Positions 7,148-16,665 are shown, numbered from the stretch's first letter. The stretch: DNA of 36,486 nt from an uncultured Opitutaceae bacterium (GCA_937902925.1 CALFNN010000023.1:1-36486), one strand, 5' to 3'. Numbers and translations: made by a program. The notes: generated by a model from the sequence alone, not told the origin.

Positions 7148-9754
7148 ATGCGCCTGAGTTCGGAATCCAGCCGCAGCCGGTGGCGGATTCTCGGCGCCAC
7201 CTGGGTCGCGGCCGCCGCGCTGCTCATCCTGCACGCCGTGGTCGTGCACGACTATCTGGACGTCGCCAACAAAGCGGGGCTGCGCGGCGCGGCGCACCCG
7301 GCGACGCCGCTGCAGCAGTGTTTTCTCAGTTTCGAATCGGACGCCCAAACGTGGATCGAGCACGCGATCGCGCTGACCGAGGGGCACGACGTCCAACTGC
7401 GCTACACCACGATCGACAACGCGCCCGACGGCCGCGAGGTTCATTGGAATTCCGGCTGGGCCTGGGCGATCGCCGGCGCCGGCCACGTGCGGCGCTGGTT
7501 CACGGGCGAGCCGTTGCCCACCGCGATCGAGCGGGCCGCCTTCTGGCTGAACGCCGTCGTGCTGTTCGGGTTGATTGTCCTCTTTTCATCGCTGACGGCC
7601 CGGCGGGCCGGCGCCGCCGCCGGGGTGCTGCTCGTCCTCGGCATGGTCGGGCACAGCCAGTTCTACGAGGGATTTTTTCCGGGCTACGCCGACCATCACG
7701 GTTTGCTGACCGCCGCGGTGATGGGCCTGGTGCTGGGCGTGCTGGCGATGGGCGCCGGCTGGTGGCGCGCCCCGGAAATCGACCCCGCGGCGGCCCTGCC
7801 CGCGTCGGCTCGCACGGTTCGCATCGGAGCGATTTTCTCCGCGGTCTGCGGCGCATTTGGCATGTGGGTCAGCGCGGCGTCCCTCATCCCGCCGATCGCC
7901 ATCGTCGGGTTGGTCGCGCTCGCCGTCGTCATGTGGCGGGGGCGGCGGTTTCAGGCGAACGGCGCGACGTTCGATCCCGGCGCGTGGCGCTGGTGGGGCC
8001 GGATCGGCGCCGGCCTGAGCCTGTGCTTCTATCTGCTCGAATACGCGCCGCGCCACGTCGGGATGCGTCTCGAGGCCAACCACCCATTCTACGCGCTCGC
8101 CTGGCTCGGCGGGGGCGAACTGGTCGCGCAGCTCGCCGAACGCTGGCTGGCCGCGCCGGAAAAGCGCTGGGCCCGCCCGCGGCAGCTTGTGCTTCCCCTG
8201 CTCGCCGTGCTCATCGTCCCGCTGACCATCGTGATTGGCGGCACGAGCGTTTTCATCCTGCGCGACCCGTTTCAAGCCCAGCTGCCGCACTTCGTGCTCG
8301 AGGGGCTCAATCTTTTCGAGCGCATCCAGCGGTCGGGCTGGACGGAGGTGCTGCTGTTTCTCCAGCTGAGCAACCTGCCGCTCGCGCTCGCGTTGCTGCT
8401 GCTCTGGCTGCGCCGCTCGCGCGACAACGTGCTGCTCTGGCTGACGTTCCTGGTCACATTCCTGCTGACCGCAATGGGCTGGTGGCAGACGCGCTGGCTG
8501 CTGAACGCCAGCGGTGCGCAGATCTGCCTCGCGCTGGTCGTGCTCGCCACCACGCCGGCAGGCTGGCGGCCCGCGGTGCGCTGGCTGGCGACGCTCGGGT
8601 TCGCCGGCCTGCTTTATCTGCCGCCCATCATCACCCAGATTTCGGGCACGCGGACGTTCGCGCGTTCCCACACCCTCTCCCCGACGGACGCCCTGCAGCC
8701 GCTGTTCCGCGACGTGGCCGCCGCCCTCCGCGCGTCGCAGCCCGCGGGCGACATCGTGCTGCTCTCCAGTCCCAACAGTTCGGCTGCCATCGGTTACTAC
8801 GGTCGTTTCCGGACGATCGGCACGCTCTACTGGGAGAACCTCGCCGGACTCAAGACCGCCGCCGCCATCTTCTCCGCCACCACCGACCGCGAGGCGGCCG
8901 TGTTGATCCGCGCCCACGGCATCACGCATCTGGCGATGATTTCGGAGGAAAACTTCCTGGAGCAGTATTTCCAACTGCTCCACCCCACGGCCAAGCCCGA
9001 GGACGCCAGGAAAACCTTCGGCTACCGGCTGCTGGTGGAGCGGAAGATTCCGACTTGGCTGCAGATCATCCCCTATCAACTCCCGCCCGACCTGCAGTCC
9101 CTCAAGGTGAGCATCATGCTGTTCAAAGTGACGTTCGGCCAGACGGACGCCGAGGCGCTCTACCATGTCGCGGAAGCCAAGATCGTGCTCGGGGACAAGG
9201 CCGGGGCGGAAAAGGATTTCGAGACCGTCACGCGGCTCGCGCCCACCGCCCCCGAGCCCTGGTTGCGCCGCGGCGAGTTGCTGATCGACCGCAAGGCCTG
9301 GGATCTCGCGGTCGACTCGTTCCTCAACGGCATCAAGCGCGCGCCGCGCACCGAGTGGCCGCGCCTCTGCAACACCGCCGCCTCGGCGTTCTACACGCAC
9401 GGCGCCATTGGCGCCGCCCTCCGCATGTTTCAAGAGAGCCTGGCGCTGGGCTTCGATCCGGCGATCGCGAGCAACGTCGCCTGGCTCCGCGCCACCGCGG
9501 CGGATGCCTCGCTCCGCAACGGCGACGAGGCCGTCGCACTCGCCCAGCGCGCGGTGCAGGCGAATCCGGGCTCCCCTGTCTTCCTCAACGCGCTCGCCGC
9601 GGCGCTGGCGGAAAAAGGCCGCTTCCCCGAAGCGGTCGACGCGGCCACCCGCGCGCTGGACGCCACTCGCAGCGGCGGCAGCGACGCGGCCACCGTGACC
9701 AAATTCGAACAGCATCTCGCCGCCTATCGCGCCAGCCGGCCGTGGCGCGAGTGA
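7148..9754 (+). CDS. Large integral membrane protein: GT-C/STT3-like glycosyltransferase with C-terminal TPR domain
   Basis: The protein has 868 residues. Residues about 13-35 and many further stretches up to about 500 are hydrophobic membrane segments. The first large loop contains FESDAQTWIEHAI (62-74), where Asp65 sits as the first catalytic acid does in GT-C enzymes, and HWNSGWAW (99-106). A later loop has FFPGYADHHGLLTAA (176-190), whose DHH resembles the motif of archaeal and bacterial oligosaccharyltransferase STT3/AglB proteins. From about 670 to 860 the sequence is soluble and helical with TPR-like units (AEALYHVAEAKIVLGDKAG, AWDLAVDSFLNGIK, VFLNALAAALAEKGRF). It probably transfers sugar from a lipid carrier outside the membrane, with the TPRs binding a partner; this is inferred. 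Polyprenol-linked sugar ligases of other types are alternatives. Confidence 0.6.
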   Translation: MRLSSESSRSRWRILGATWVAAAALLILHAVVVHDYLDVANKAGLRGAAHPATPLQQCFLSFESDAQTWIEHAIALTEGHDVQLRYTTIDNAPDGREVHWNSGWAWAIAGAGHVRRWFTGEPLPTAIERAAFWLNAVVLFGLIVLFSSLTARRAGAAAGVLLVLGMVGHSQFYEGFFPGYADHHGLLTAAVMGLVLGVLAMGAGWWRAPEIDPAAALPASARTVRIGAIFSAVCGAFGMWVSAASLIPPIAIVGLVALAVVMWRGRRFQANGATFDPGAWRWWGRIGAGLSLCFYLLEYAPRHVGMRLEANHPFYALAWLGGGELVAQLAERWLAAPEKRWARPRQLVLPLLAVLIVPLTIVIGGTSVFILRDPFQAQLPHFVLEGLNLFERIQRSGWTEVLLFLQLSNLPLALALLLLWLRRSRDNVLLWLTFLVTFLLTAMGWWQTRWLLNASGAQICLALVVLATTPAGWRPAVRWLATLGFAGLLYLPPIITQISGTRTFARSHTLSPTDALQPLFRDVAAALRASQPAGDIVLLSSPNSSAAIGYYGRFRTIGTLYWENLAGLKTAAAIFSATTDREAAVLIRAHGITHLAMISEENFLEQYFQLLHPTAKPEDARKTFGYRLLVERKIPTWLQIIPYQLPPDLQSLKVSIMLFKVTFGQTDAEALYHVAEAKIVLGDKAGAEKDFETVTRLAPTAPEPWLRRGELLIDRKAWDLAVDSFLNGIKRAPRTEWPRLCNTAASAFYTHGAIGAALRMFQESLALGFDPAIASNVAWLRATAADASLRNGDEAVALAQRAVQANPGSPVFLNALAAALAEKGRFPEAVDAATRALDATRSGGSDAATVTKFEQHLAAYRASRPWRE

Positions 9755-9826
9755 GCCGGCGATCCGGCTGGTTCCGGGCGCTCCAGCCACCGGCCGCGAA
9801 GGAAACGATGGCTCGGGCCAACCCGG

Positions 9827-12800
9827 CTACTTGTTCGGATTCACCACCACCTGCGCGGTGACATCGGCGCCGTTCTGCTGGAGGGTCGAGCGGTCGGTCT
9901 GCGCGGGGAGCACGGCGCCCTGGGAGGTCGTGCCATCCACGAATTTCAGCTGGCTGATGCCGCTGACCTGGACCGCCTTGCTGTTGGCCTGCCACAAATC
10001 GCCGCCGGTGATTTCCGTGTCGGTCGCCGAACCGAGCAGCAGCATCGGGCTGGCGGCGTCGTAGGCCGTGACGTCGCCGACATACACCGGGCCCGTGAAC
10101 TGCACACCGGGCGCACAGATGCCCGTGATGCCGCTGGTCGCAAAATAGGAAGCGTTGGCCGTGCGCACGCCGCCAAACTTTCCGTCCGTGGTCATGATGG
10201 CGAGGTAGGCGATGTCGGCCATGCCGTCGTAGGTCACGTCGCTGCGGAACAAACCCTGGTTGACCGCCGTGATCTTGCCGACGCTGAAGACGGAGACATT
10301 CGTCGTCTCGTCGGCGCCGGTGATGACGAGGCCGGCGTGTCCCTTCATGTAGGTGACGCCCGGCTGGTTGTAATTCGCCGCGGTCGCCGGCCCGGAGGGA
10401 TTGTCGAGGTAGATCGACAGCGCGCCTGCGCCCGAGAATTCGACCTGCACGATATCCTGCGTCAGGTCGACGAACGAGATGCGCGTGACCTGGCCGGGAT
10501 CGGCGGTGATCGTCGCCGACGTGCCCTGGAGCAGAACCTGATCGTAAATATTGCCGTTCGGATGGGCGATGTCGGAACCGACTTCCGTCCCGGCCCCGGT
10601 GACCTTGGCCGCCGGCGTGCTGCTCGCATACGACGCGCCGTTGGGACCGCCAAGGGTGCCGGTGGAGAGGGCCACCGCAAGGCTTTCGCCGTCGAGCGCC
10701 CCGGAGCCGCCCTGGGTGCCGATGCCGGCGAGGGCCGAGAAATTAAACTGCCGCACGTTCTCGATGACGCCGGACGAACTGCCCGAGGCCATCGGCACGA
10801 TGCCCCGCGCGCGGATGTAGAAAGGTCCGCTGGCCGGGAGCGAAAGGCCGCTCAACTGCCACATGGTCGTGCCGCTGGCACGAGTCGCGGAGCCGAGCGG
10901 AATCCACGTTTCGGTGTCGGTCGACTGCTCGAACGTCACCCCGGAAAGCGTCGGACCGCCCCCGGTTCGCGTCCATTGCACGGTCGTCGGGGTGGCCGCG
11001 AGGGTTTGGGCGACGGGAGTCGAGATCGCGAGGCGGGCGAGCCCGCCGCGCTGGAGGCCGCCGATCGAGGAGAAGGAACCGGCGATGATCAAGCGCCCGT
11101 CCGGCTGCAGGGCGAGCGCGGTGACGGCGCCGTTGGTTCCCGGGTTGAATGACGGGTCGGTCGTGCCGTTCGAGTTGCAGCGCGCGAGCGAGACCGAGCC
11201 GGCGGGGTTGGTCACGCTGGCGACCACGATGCGTCCGTCGGTCTGCAGCAACACCGCGTTGACGACTTCGGATACGCCGCCGCCGGTCGAGGCGAAGACC
11301 GCATCCTTGTTGAACGTGGTGTCGGTCGAGCCGTCGGCGTTGAGGCGGAGGAGCCGGCCGGGAGCGCCGCCGGCGGTGCCAACCACGAGGAGGCGGCCGT
11401 CGGGCTGAAGCACGAGTCCCGTGACGCCCGTGAAAGTCGCGGAGCTGAACGAGGCGTCGAGCGTGCCGTCGGCATTGAGCCGCGCGAGGGCGGTGCGGGC
11501 CTGCCCGCCGACGGTGGTGAACGTGCCGCCGACCACGATCCGTCCATCGGGCTGGAGCGCGAGCGCGGCCACGGGGCCGTTGGCATTCGGGTCGAACGCC
11601 GGGTCGAGGGTGCGGTCGAGCTTGAGGCGCGCGAGGCGGTTGCGCGTCACGCCGGCAAAGCTGGTGAACGCGCCGGCGACGACCGTGCGGCCGTCGGGCT
11701 GCGCCAGAAGCGCGTTGACGGCGCCGTTCGGGTTGGGATGGAACGCGCCACCGACCGTGCCGTCGTCGTTGAGCACCGCGAGGTTTGGCAGGGCGACCCC
11801 GCCGACGTTGTTGAACGCACCGCCGATGAGCAGGGCGACGTTCGGCTGGAGCGTCGTGAAGAAACCGCCCGCGACGATCGAGCCATCGGACTGAACCGCG
11901 ATCACATTCACGGTGTCGTTGGCATCGGGATTGAACGTGAGGTCGACGGAACCATCGGCGCCCAGCCGCGCGATGCGGTTGCGCGTGGTCGCGATCGTGG
12001 CGCCGTTGGGCTTCACGGCGGTGAAGGCGCCGCCGATCAGAATCCGGCCGTCCGACTGCACCGCGATGGCCGACGGCGGCAGGTTGGGATTCGGATCGAA
12101 GGCGGCGTCGAGCGTGCCGTCGGTGTTCAACCGGGCCAGGTAAGTCCGGCTGGTCGAGGCCGCCGCGCCGTTGGGCTGCACGGTCGTGAAGCTGCCGCCC
12201 ACGAGCACCCGGCCGGAGGCATCGAGCGCGAGCGCGGTGACAATGTCGCTGAGATTCGGATCGTAGCCGGTGTCGACCGTGCCATCGGTGTTGAGCCGGG
12301 CGATGTGATTGCGCACCGTGCCCGTGGTCGCGCCGTTGGGCGCCAGTTGCGCGAACGCCCCGCCGATCACGATCTTTCCGTCGGCCTGCATCACCATCGA
12401 GGAAACGGTGCCGCCGAGGTTGGGATCATACTTGGTATCGAGCGTGCCGTCCGAATTGAGTCGCGCCACGTAGTTGCGGGGCGTCGGGGCGGCACTGATG
12501 CTGACGACCGTCGTGGTTGTCACGCCGCCGACGGTGCTGATGGTGGTCGTGGTCGTGCCGCCGTTGGCGTTGGTCGTGGTCGTCGTGCTGTCCGCGGGCG
12601 CGGGCGTCGCCGTCGAAGTGGTCGTCGTGGTCGTGGTGCTGGAATTGGGATTCAGCGAGGTGAACGCGCCCGCGACCACGATTTTGCCGTCCGACTGGAG
12701 GATGATCGAGTTGATCCGCGCGTTGGCGTTGGGGTCGAACGCCATGTCGAGCGAGCCATCGGCATTGAGCCGCGCGACATAGTCGCGGGTCACGCTGCCG

Positions 12801-15778
12801 ACAGCGGTGAAGGCGCCGGCAATGAGGATCTTGCCGTCGGGCTGCACCACGATGGCGTTGACGGCCCCGTTCGGGCCGGGCGCAAAACTCGGGTCGAGCA
12901 CCCCGGCGGGCGTGTAGCGAACCAGATCGATCCCGAGGCTCGTCGTCGGCGTGGTGAACGTGCCGCCGACCAAAACGTTTCCGTCCGGCTGCCGGGCGAT
13001 CGCGTCGACGACGCCGCTGACACGCGCGGCGAGGGCGGGGCTGAAGCCGGACTGGACCGAGCCATCGGCGTTGAGCCACGCGAAGCCGTGACCCTGGGGC
13101 ACGGTGGTGGCGGCGTCGGGCCGCAAGAGCACCGCGTTGATCGGACCATCGACCGTCAGGGTCGGCGTGAACGTGGTGTCGGGCGCTCCCGTGGGATAGA
13201 ACCGCGCGACGTTGCTCGTCGTCGCGCCGCCCAGATCCGTGAACGAACCGGCCGCGACAATCTTGCCGTCGGTCTGCACCGCGAGCGCCTTGACCTGCCC
13301 GCCGGACGATCCGCCCACCCCGGGCTGGAAGCCGGTGTCGAGGCCTCCCGCCGCGGTCAGTCGCGCGAAGTGATTGCGCGCCACCCGGGTGGCGGATCCG
13401 ACCGGCTGCAGCGAGGTAAACGTGCCGGCGATCAGGATTTTTCCGTCCGCTTGCAGCGCGAAGGAGTCCACGCGGTTGCCGAGTTGCTCGTTGAGATCGA
13501 GATTGAAGGCGGGGTCGACCGTGCCATCGGCGTTGATTCGCGCCGCGTATTTCCGCAGCGTGTAGTCGGCGGCGCCGTTCGGAGTCAGCGTCGTGAACGG
13601 ACCGCCGAGGAGAATCTTGCCGTCCGGCTGGAGCACCATGGAGGCAACGGGCGCGTTGGCCTTGGGATCGAACGAGTCATCCAGCGAACCGTCCGCATTG
13701 AGCCGGGCGACCCGATAGCGGGTGGCCAGGGCGTTGCTCCCGTTGGTCCGCAGCTGGGAGAAGAGGCCGGCGATCAAAACCTTGTTGTCCGGCTGGATGA
13801 TGATGGAACCAATCTGGTCGTCCGCCGAGACATTGTAGGTCGTGTCGAGCGTGCCATCGGCGTTCAGGCGGGCAAACCGGCTGACGCTCACGGAGTGATC
13901 GCTCGTGAAGGTCACCACCCCGGTGGCGGGATCGGTCGTGAACGTGTTGTTGGGATTGAGCGTCGTGAACGTGCCGCCAATGAGAATCTTGCCATCCTTC
14001 TGGACGGCGATCGCCGCTACGGTGTTGTCCGCATCGGGATCGAAGCCGTTGTCGAGCGTGCCGTCGGCGTTGAGCCGGGCGATATAGAACCGGTTGATCG
14101 AGGGCGGTGTCGTCAGGTTGAGCGGATGCAGCGAGGTAAACGTGCCGCCGATGAGAATCTTGCCATCGGGCTGCAGCGCGATGCAGCCCACGGGACCGCT
14201 GGCATTCGGATTGAATTCGGAGTCGATCGTGCCGGACGGGTTCAGCCGGGCGAAATGGTTGCGCGATTCGCCGCCGATGGTGGTGAATTGGCCCCCGACC
14301 AGGATTTTTCCGTCGGGTTGCAGCAGAATCGTGAAGACGCTGTCGTCGAAATCCGGATTGAACGTCGTGTCGACCGAACCGTCGGCGTTGAGCCGCGCCA
14401 TGCGATTGTGCGTGACCCCGCCGATACTCGTGAACGAGCCGCCGATGAGAATCTTGCCGTCGGGCTGGACGGCCGAGGCCAAGGGCCGGCCGCCCGTGCT
14501 GTCGAGGTTCAGCGTCGCGTCGAGCTGGCCGTCGAGATTGATCCGCGCGAGGCGGTTGCGCACGATCGACGTCGCCGATCCCCGGGGTGTCACACCGGTA
14601 AAGTAACCGCCGATAATCACCTGGCCGTCCGCCTGCACCGCCAGGGCGTCCACCACGTTGTTCACGCCGGAATCGAAGCTCAAATCGACCGCGCCGTCGG
14701 AAGTGAAGCAGGCCAGATACCGCTTGGCCGCCAGCGAGCTGCCCGGTGACCATGCGGTGCTGAAGCTACCGCCAACCAGCAGCCGGCCGTCGGGCAGGAC
14801 GCTCAACGCCGAGACGCTGCCGGACGTGTTGCCCTTGAAGTCGGTGTCGAGCGTGCCGTCGACATTCAAGCGGGCGAGATGATTGCACTGGATCGTCGAA
14901 TCCGAACCGAGGGGTTGCAACGTGACAAAATCACCGCCCATGAGAATCTTGCCGTCGCGCTGCACGAGGAGCGTCAGGACGCGATTGTCGGCGTTGGGAT
15001 TGAACTGGGAATCCGGCGTGCCGTCGACGTTGAGCCGGGCGATGTGATTGCGCGTGGTGCCATCGGTCTGGAAGGTCGTGAAGCCGCCCGCGACGAGGAT
15101 TTTCCCGTCGATGTGCTGGGCGAGCGCGAACACGACATTGTTGAGGTTCGGGTTGAACGCGGGGTCGAGCGTGCCGTTGGCGTTGAGCCGGGCGATGCGG
15201 TTGCGGGTCGTCGGAGTCGCCGCCCCATTCGGCTGGACACTGGTGAAGCCGCCGCCGACCACGATATGTCCGTCGGCCTGCAGCAGGATCGCATTGACCT
15301 GCGGGGTGAATCCGCCGCCGACGTTCGGATCGAAGGCGGTGTCGAGGGTGCCGTTGGCGTTGAGCCGGGCCAGGTGGTTGCGGGTCGTGGCGGCGGGGGC
15401 GCCACCGGGCTGCAGGGCAGTGAAATCGCCTCCGATGAGAATCCTGCCGTCGGGCTGGAGCACGAGGGCGCGAATGGCGCCATTGACGTTGGGATCGAAC
15501 GTCGGGTCGACCGTGCCATCCGGGTTCACCCGCGCCAGGTTGTTCCGCGGCACCGTATCGCCGATGCCCGGCCGGAACAGGCTGAATTGCCCGGCGACGA
15601 GGAGTTTGCCGTCCGGCTGGAGCGCGACCGCATAGACGTTGCCGTCGACATTCGGGTCGAACCCGTCTGCCGCGGAAGGCGTGTTACCCTGGGCAAAGGC
15701 CGCCACCGCAGCGCTCAGCAAACCACAAACCACGGACCAAGTGCGCGCAACTGACTGAAAACGCGAGGCATTCGACAT
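9827..15778 (-). CDS. Giant secreted delta-60 repeat (DUF5122 beta-propeller-type) protein
   Basis: From the ATG at 15778 the product has about 1,983 residues. It begins with a signal peptide (SVVCGLLSAAVAAFA, then QG). About 28 units follow, each about 50-60 residues, with the consensus V.A...QPDGKILIGG.FT......R..IARLN.DGTLD..F.P, the delta-60 repeat. After the repeats (to about 11,020) come a beta-rich segment of about 95 residues and a C-terminal domain of about 290 residues (9,827-10,740) that I cannot name. One repeat carries a Thr-rich insertion; two units are degenerate. The frame is open to 15910, but upstream residues are not signal-like; ATG at 15793 is also possible. No Shine-Dalgarno sequence. 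The role is unknown; surface adhesion or ligand binding is a guess. No kinase, protease or sortase motif is evident. Confidence 0.85.
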   Translation of the reverse strand: MSNASRFQSVARTWSVVCGLLSAAVAAFAQGNTPSAADGFDPNVDGNVYAVALQPDGKLLVAGQFSLFRPGIGDTVPRNNLARVNPDGTVDPTFDPNVNGAIRALVLQPDGRILIGGDFTALQPGGAPAATTRNHLARLNANGTLDTAFDPNVGGGFTPQVNAILLQADGHIVVGGGFTSVQPNGAATPTTRNRIARLNANGTLDPAFNPNLNNVVFALAQHIDGKILVAGGFTTFQTDGTTRNHIARLNVDGTPDSQFNPNADNRVLTLLVQRDGKILMGGDFVTLQPLGSDSTIQCNHLARLNVDGTLDTDFKGNTSGSVSALSVLPDGRLLVGGSFSTAWSPGSSLAAKRYLACFTSDGAVDLSFDSGVNNVVDALAVQADGQVIIGGYFTGVTPRGSATSIVRNRLARINLDGQLDATLNLDSTGGRPLASAVQPDGKILIGGSFTSIGGVTHNRMARLNADGSVDTTFNPDFDDSVFTILLQPDGKILVGGQFTTIGGESRNHFARLNPSGTIDSEFNPNASGPVGCIALQPDGKILIGGTFTSLHPLNLTTPPSINRFYIARLNADGTLDNGFDPDADNTVAAIAVQKDGKILIGGTFTTLNPNNTFTTDPATGVVTFTSDHSVSVSRFARLNADGTLDTTYNVSADDQIGSIIIQPDNKVLIAGLFSQLRTNGSNALATRYRVARLNADGSLDDSFDPKANAPVASMVLQPDGKILLGGPFTTLTPNGAADYTLRKYAARINADGTVDPAFNLDLNEQLGNRVDSFALQADGKILIAGTFTSLQPVGSATRVARNHFARLTAAGGLDTGFQPGVGGSSGGQVKALAVQTDGKIVAAGSFTDLGGATTSNVARFYPTGAPDTTFTPTLTVDGPINAVLLRPDAATTVPQGHGFAWLNADGSVQSGFSPALAARVSGVVDAIARQPDGNVLVGGTFTTPTTSLGIDLVRYTPAGVLDPSFAPGPNGAVNAIVVQPDGKILIAGAFTAVGSVTRDYVARLNADGSLDMAFDPNANARINSIILQSDGKIVVAGAFTSLNPNSSTTTTTTTSTATPAPADSTTTTTNANGGTTTTTISTVGGVTTTTVVSISAAPTPRNYVARLNSDGTLDTKYDPNLGGTVSSMVMQADGKIVIGGAFAQLAPNGATTGTVRNHIARLNTDGTVDTGYDPNLSDIVTALALDASGRVLVGGSFTTVQPNGAAASTSRTYLARLNTDGTLDAAFDPNPNLPPSAIAVQSDGRILIGGAFTAVKPNGATIATTRNRIARLGADGSVDLTFNPDANDTVNVIAVQSDGSIVAGGFFTTLQPNVALLIGGAFNNVGGVALPNLAVLNDDGTVGGAFHPNPNGAVNALLAQPDGRTVVAGAFTSFAGVTRNRLARLKLDRTLDPAFDPNANGPVAALALQPDGRIVVGGTFTTVGGQARTALARLNADGTLDASFSSATFTGVTGLVLQPDGRLLVVGTAGGAPGRLLRLNADGSTDTTFNKDAVFASTGGGVSEVVNAVLLQTDGRIVVASVTNPAGSVSLARCNSNGTTDPSFNPGTNGAVTALALQPDGRLIIAGSFSSIGGLQRGGLARLAISTPVAQTLAATPTTVQWTRTGGGPTLSGVTFEQSTDTETWIPLGSATRASGTTMWQLSGLSLPASGPFYIRARGIVPMASGSSSGVIENVRQFNFSALAGIGTQGGSGALDGESLAVALSTGTLGGPNGASYASSTPAAKVTGAGTEVGSDIAHPNGNIYDQVLLQGTSATITADPGQVTRISFVDLTQDIVQVEFSGAGALSIYLDNPSGPATAANYNQPGVTYMKGHAGLVITGADETTNVSVFSVGKITAVNQGLFRSDVTYDGMADIAYLAIMTTDGKFGGVRTANASYFATSGITGICAPGVQFTGPVYVGDVTAYDAASPMLLLGSATDTEITGGDLWQANSKAVQVSGISQLKFVDGTTSQGAVLPAQTDRSTLQQNGADVTAQVVVNPNK
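11018..15690 (-). repeat. Tandem array of about 28 delta-60 coding repeats (about 150-200 bp each)
   Basis: The DNA repeats with the protein. Plus-strand landmarks such as ttgccgtcgggctg (coding QPDGK) and gtgccgtcggcgttgagccg (coding RLNADGT) recur about every 150-200 bp. The units are diverged and always in frame. Two units are irregular: one near 11,790-11,900 fuses parts of two repeats, and one near 13,030-13,150 lacks the GKILIGG strand. Such arrays are prone to recombination and to assembly collapse. Confidence 0.85.
12485..12655 (-). repeat. Thr-rich low-complexity insertion within one delta-60 repeat
   Basis: Between the FTSLNPNS strand and the NYVARLNSDGTLD strand of one repeat lies about 57 residues made mostly of Thr, with Ser, Ala, Val, Asn and Gly, including two runs of five or more Thr. 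The DNA is a run of ACC/ACG/ACA/ACT codons and reads on the plus strand as repeated gtggtcgt units. It preserves the frame. It could be an exposed loop or a site of O-glycosylation, but that is inference. Confidence 0.75.
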
Positions 15779-16170
15779 AAACGGAGGCAGCATGAAGGAA
15801 ATTCGGAGGCGGGTGGGCTGAGGAAAGGCGGGGAGGTTGGGCATTATCGCTGCCCATGGCAAGCGATGCCGCGCGGAATTTACTGACAGGGAAATCCGCC
15901 TCTGAAACACGGGGTGTGCAGGCGGCGCGGCTCGGCATGGCAGACGGACATTGAAGGTGGTCCTTGAGAGCCCGGCGGCCGGGTTGGGTTCCCCGAAATC
16001 GCGCCCGTCAATGAAGCATCCGGGGAACGCCCGGCCAAGCGGTCGCGACCCCGCGTCTTTCCGGAAAGCGACCCGGCCGCCGCGACGACGCTGCTCCCGC
16101 CGGGCCGCCCGAGTCCGTGCCGGCGGTTTTTCGCTTTGCGCTTCCCGCCCGGTTTTGCGCCGATGGCGGG
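15779..16170. other. Intergenic region between delta-60 gene and PqiA-like gene
   Basis: These 392 bp lie between two divergent starts and should hold both promoters. Open frames here are short or antisense extensions of the neighbours. I see no RNA gene, no clear terminator and no convincing -35/-10 pair. The part next to the delta-60 gene is purine-rich on the plus strand. Confidence 0.5.
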
Positions 16171-16665
16171 ATGCCTGCCGCCGCGCCGGACCAATCGTCC
16201 CTTCCGAATCGCGCCGGGGTGCCCCTGCTGCTCGCCGCCGCGTTCGTGCTCTTTGGCCTCGGGGTTTTCTTTCCGTTTTTTCATGTCACGAAGTTCTGGG
16301 TGTTCCACGACGGCATCTCGGTCGTGAGCGGCATCGTCACGCTCTTCCGCGAGGGCGAGTATTTCCTCTTTGCCGTGCTGTCGCTGTTCACGCTCGTGTT
16401 TCCCGTCGTGAAACTCGGGTTGCTCGCCATCATCTGGCTGGAACGCGAGCACGACCTCGCCCGCGTGCGCCGGCTCCATCATTGGATCGAACATGCCGGC
16501 CGCTGGTCGATGCTCGACGTGTTCGTCGTCGCCATCCTCGTCGTGGCGATGAAGTCCGCGGCCGTGGCCGAGATTCACATCGGCAGCGGCCTCTACCTGT
16601 TCACGTTCTCCGTGATCGCCACCCAGCTGGCTTCGATCTGGCTCCATCGCCTGCTCGCACGCTGA
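16171..16665 (+). CDS. PqiA-domain membrane protein (paraquat-inducible protein A family)
   Basis: The 164-residue protein contains one PqiA domain with about four membrane segments. It has the family's FFPFFHVTKFWVFHD stretch after the first helix, followed by SVVSGIVTLFREGEYFLFAV and VFPVVKLGLLAIIW. E. coli PqiA has two such domains and works with MCE proteins PqiB/PqiC in lipid transport across the envelope. Here there is a single domain and no MCE gene in view, so the partner is unknown. The start at 16171 follows a GGCGGG stretch; the in-frame ATG at 16117 would add 18 residues that do not look natural. It converges with an outer-membrane protein gene, with a strong hairpin between them. 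Confidence 0.75.
   Translation: MPAAAPDQSSLPNRAGVPLLLAAAFVLFGLGVFFPFFHVTKFWVFHDGISVVSGIVTLFREGEYFLFAVLSLFTLVFPVVKLGLLAIIWLEREHDLARVRRLHHWIEHAGRWSMLDVFVVAILVVAMKSAAVAEIHIGSGLYLFTFSVIATQLASIWLHRLLAR

Noticed and set aside
5360-7486. N-terminal extension of the CE15 frame to 7486
   Set aside because: The extra 709 codons are antisense to the acetylesterase gene and precede a proper signal peptide at the ATG at 5359.
7586-9790. Open frame of 734 codons antisense to the GT-C/TPR gene
   Set aside because: The plus-strand protein has membrane segments and TPR units; the antisense one is only charged low-complexity sequence.
11738-14749. Long open frame on the plus strand (1,003 codons) opposite the delta-60 gene
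   Set aside because: It is the antisense of the repeat array. The high GC and biased third positions leave the opposite frame open; its product is an Arg/Gly/Val-rich repeat with no signal or domain.
11018-15690. CRISPR array suggested by the regular spacing of repeats
   Set aside because: The repeats are coding, in frame, 150-200 bp long and diverged; there are no short identical repeats with unique spacers and no cas genes.
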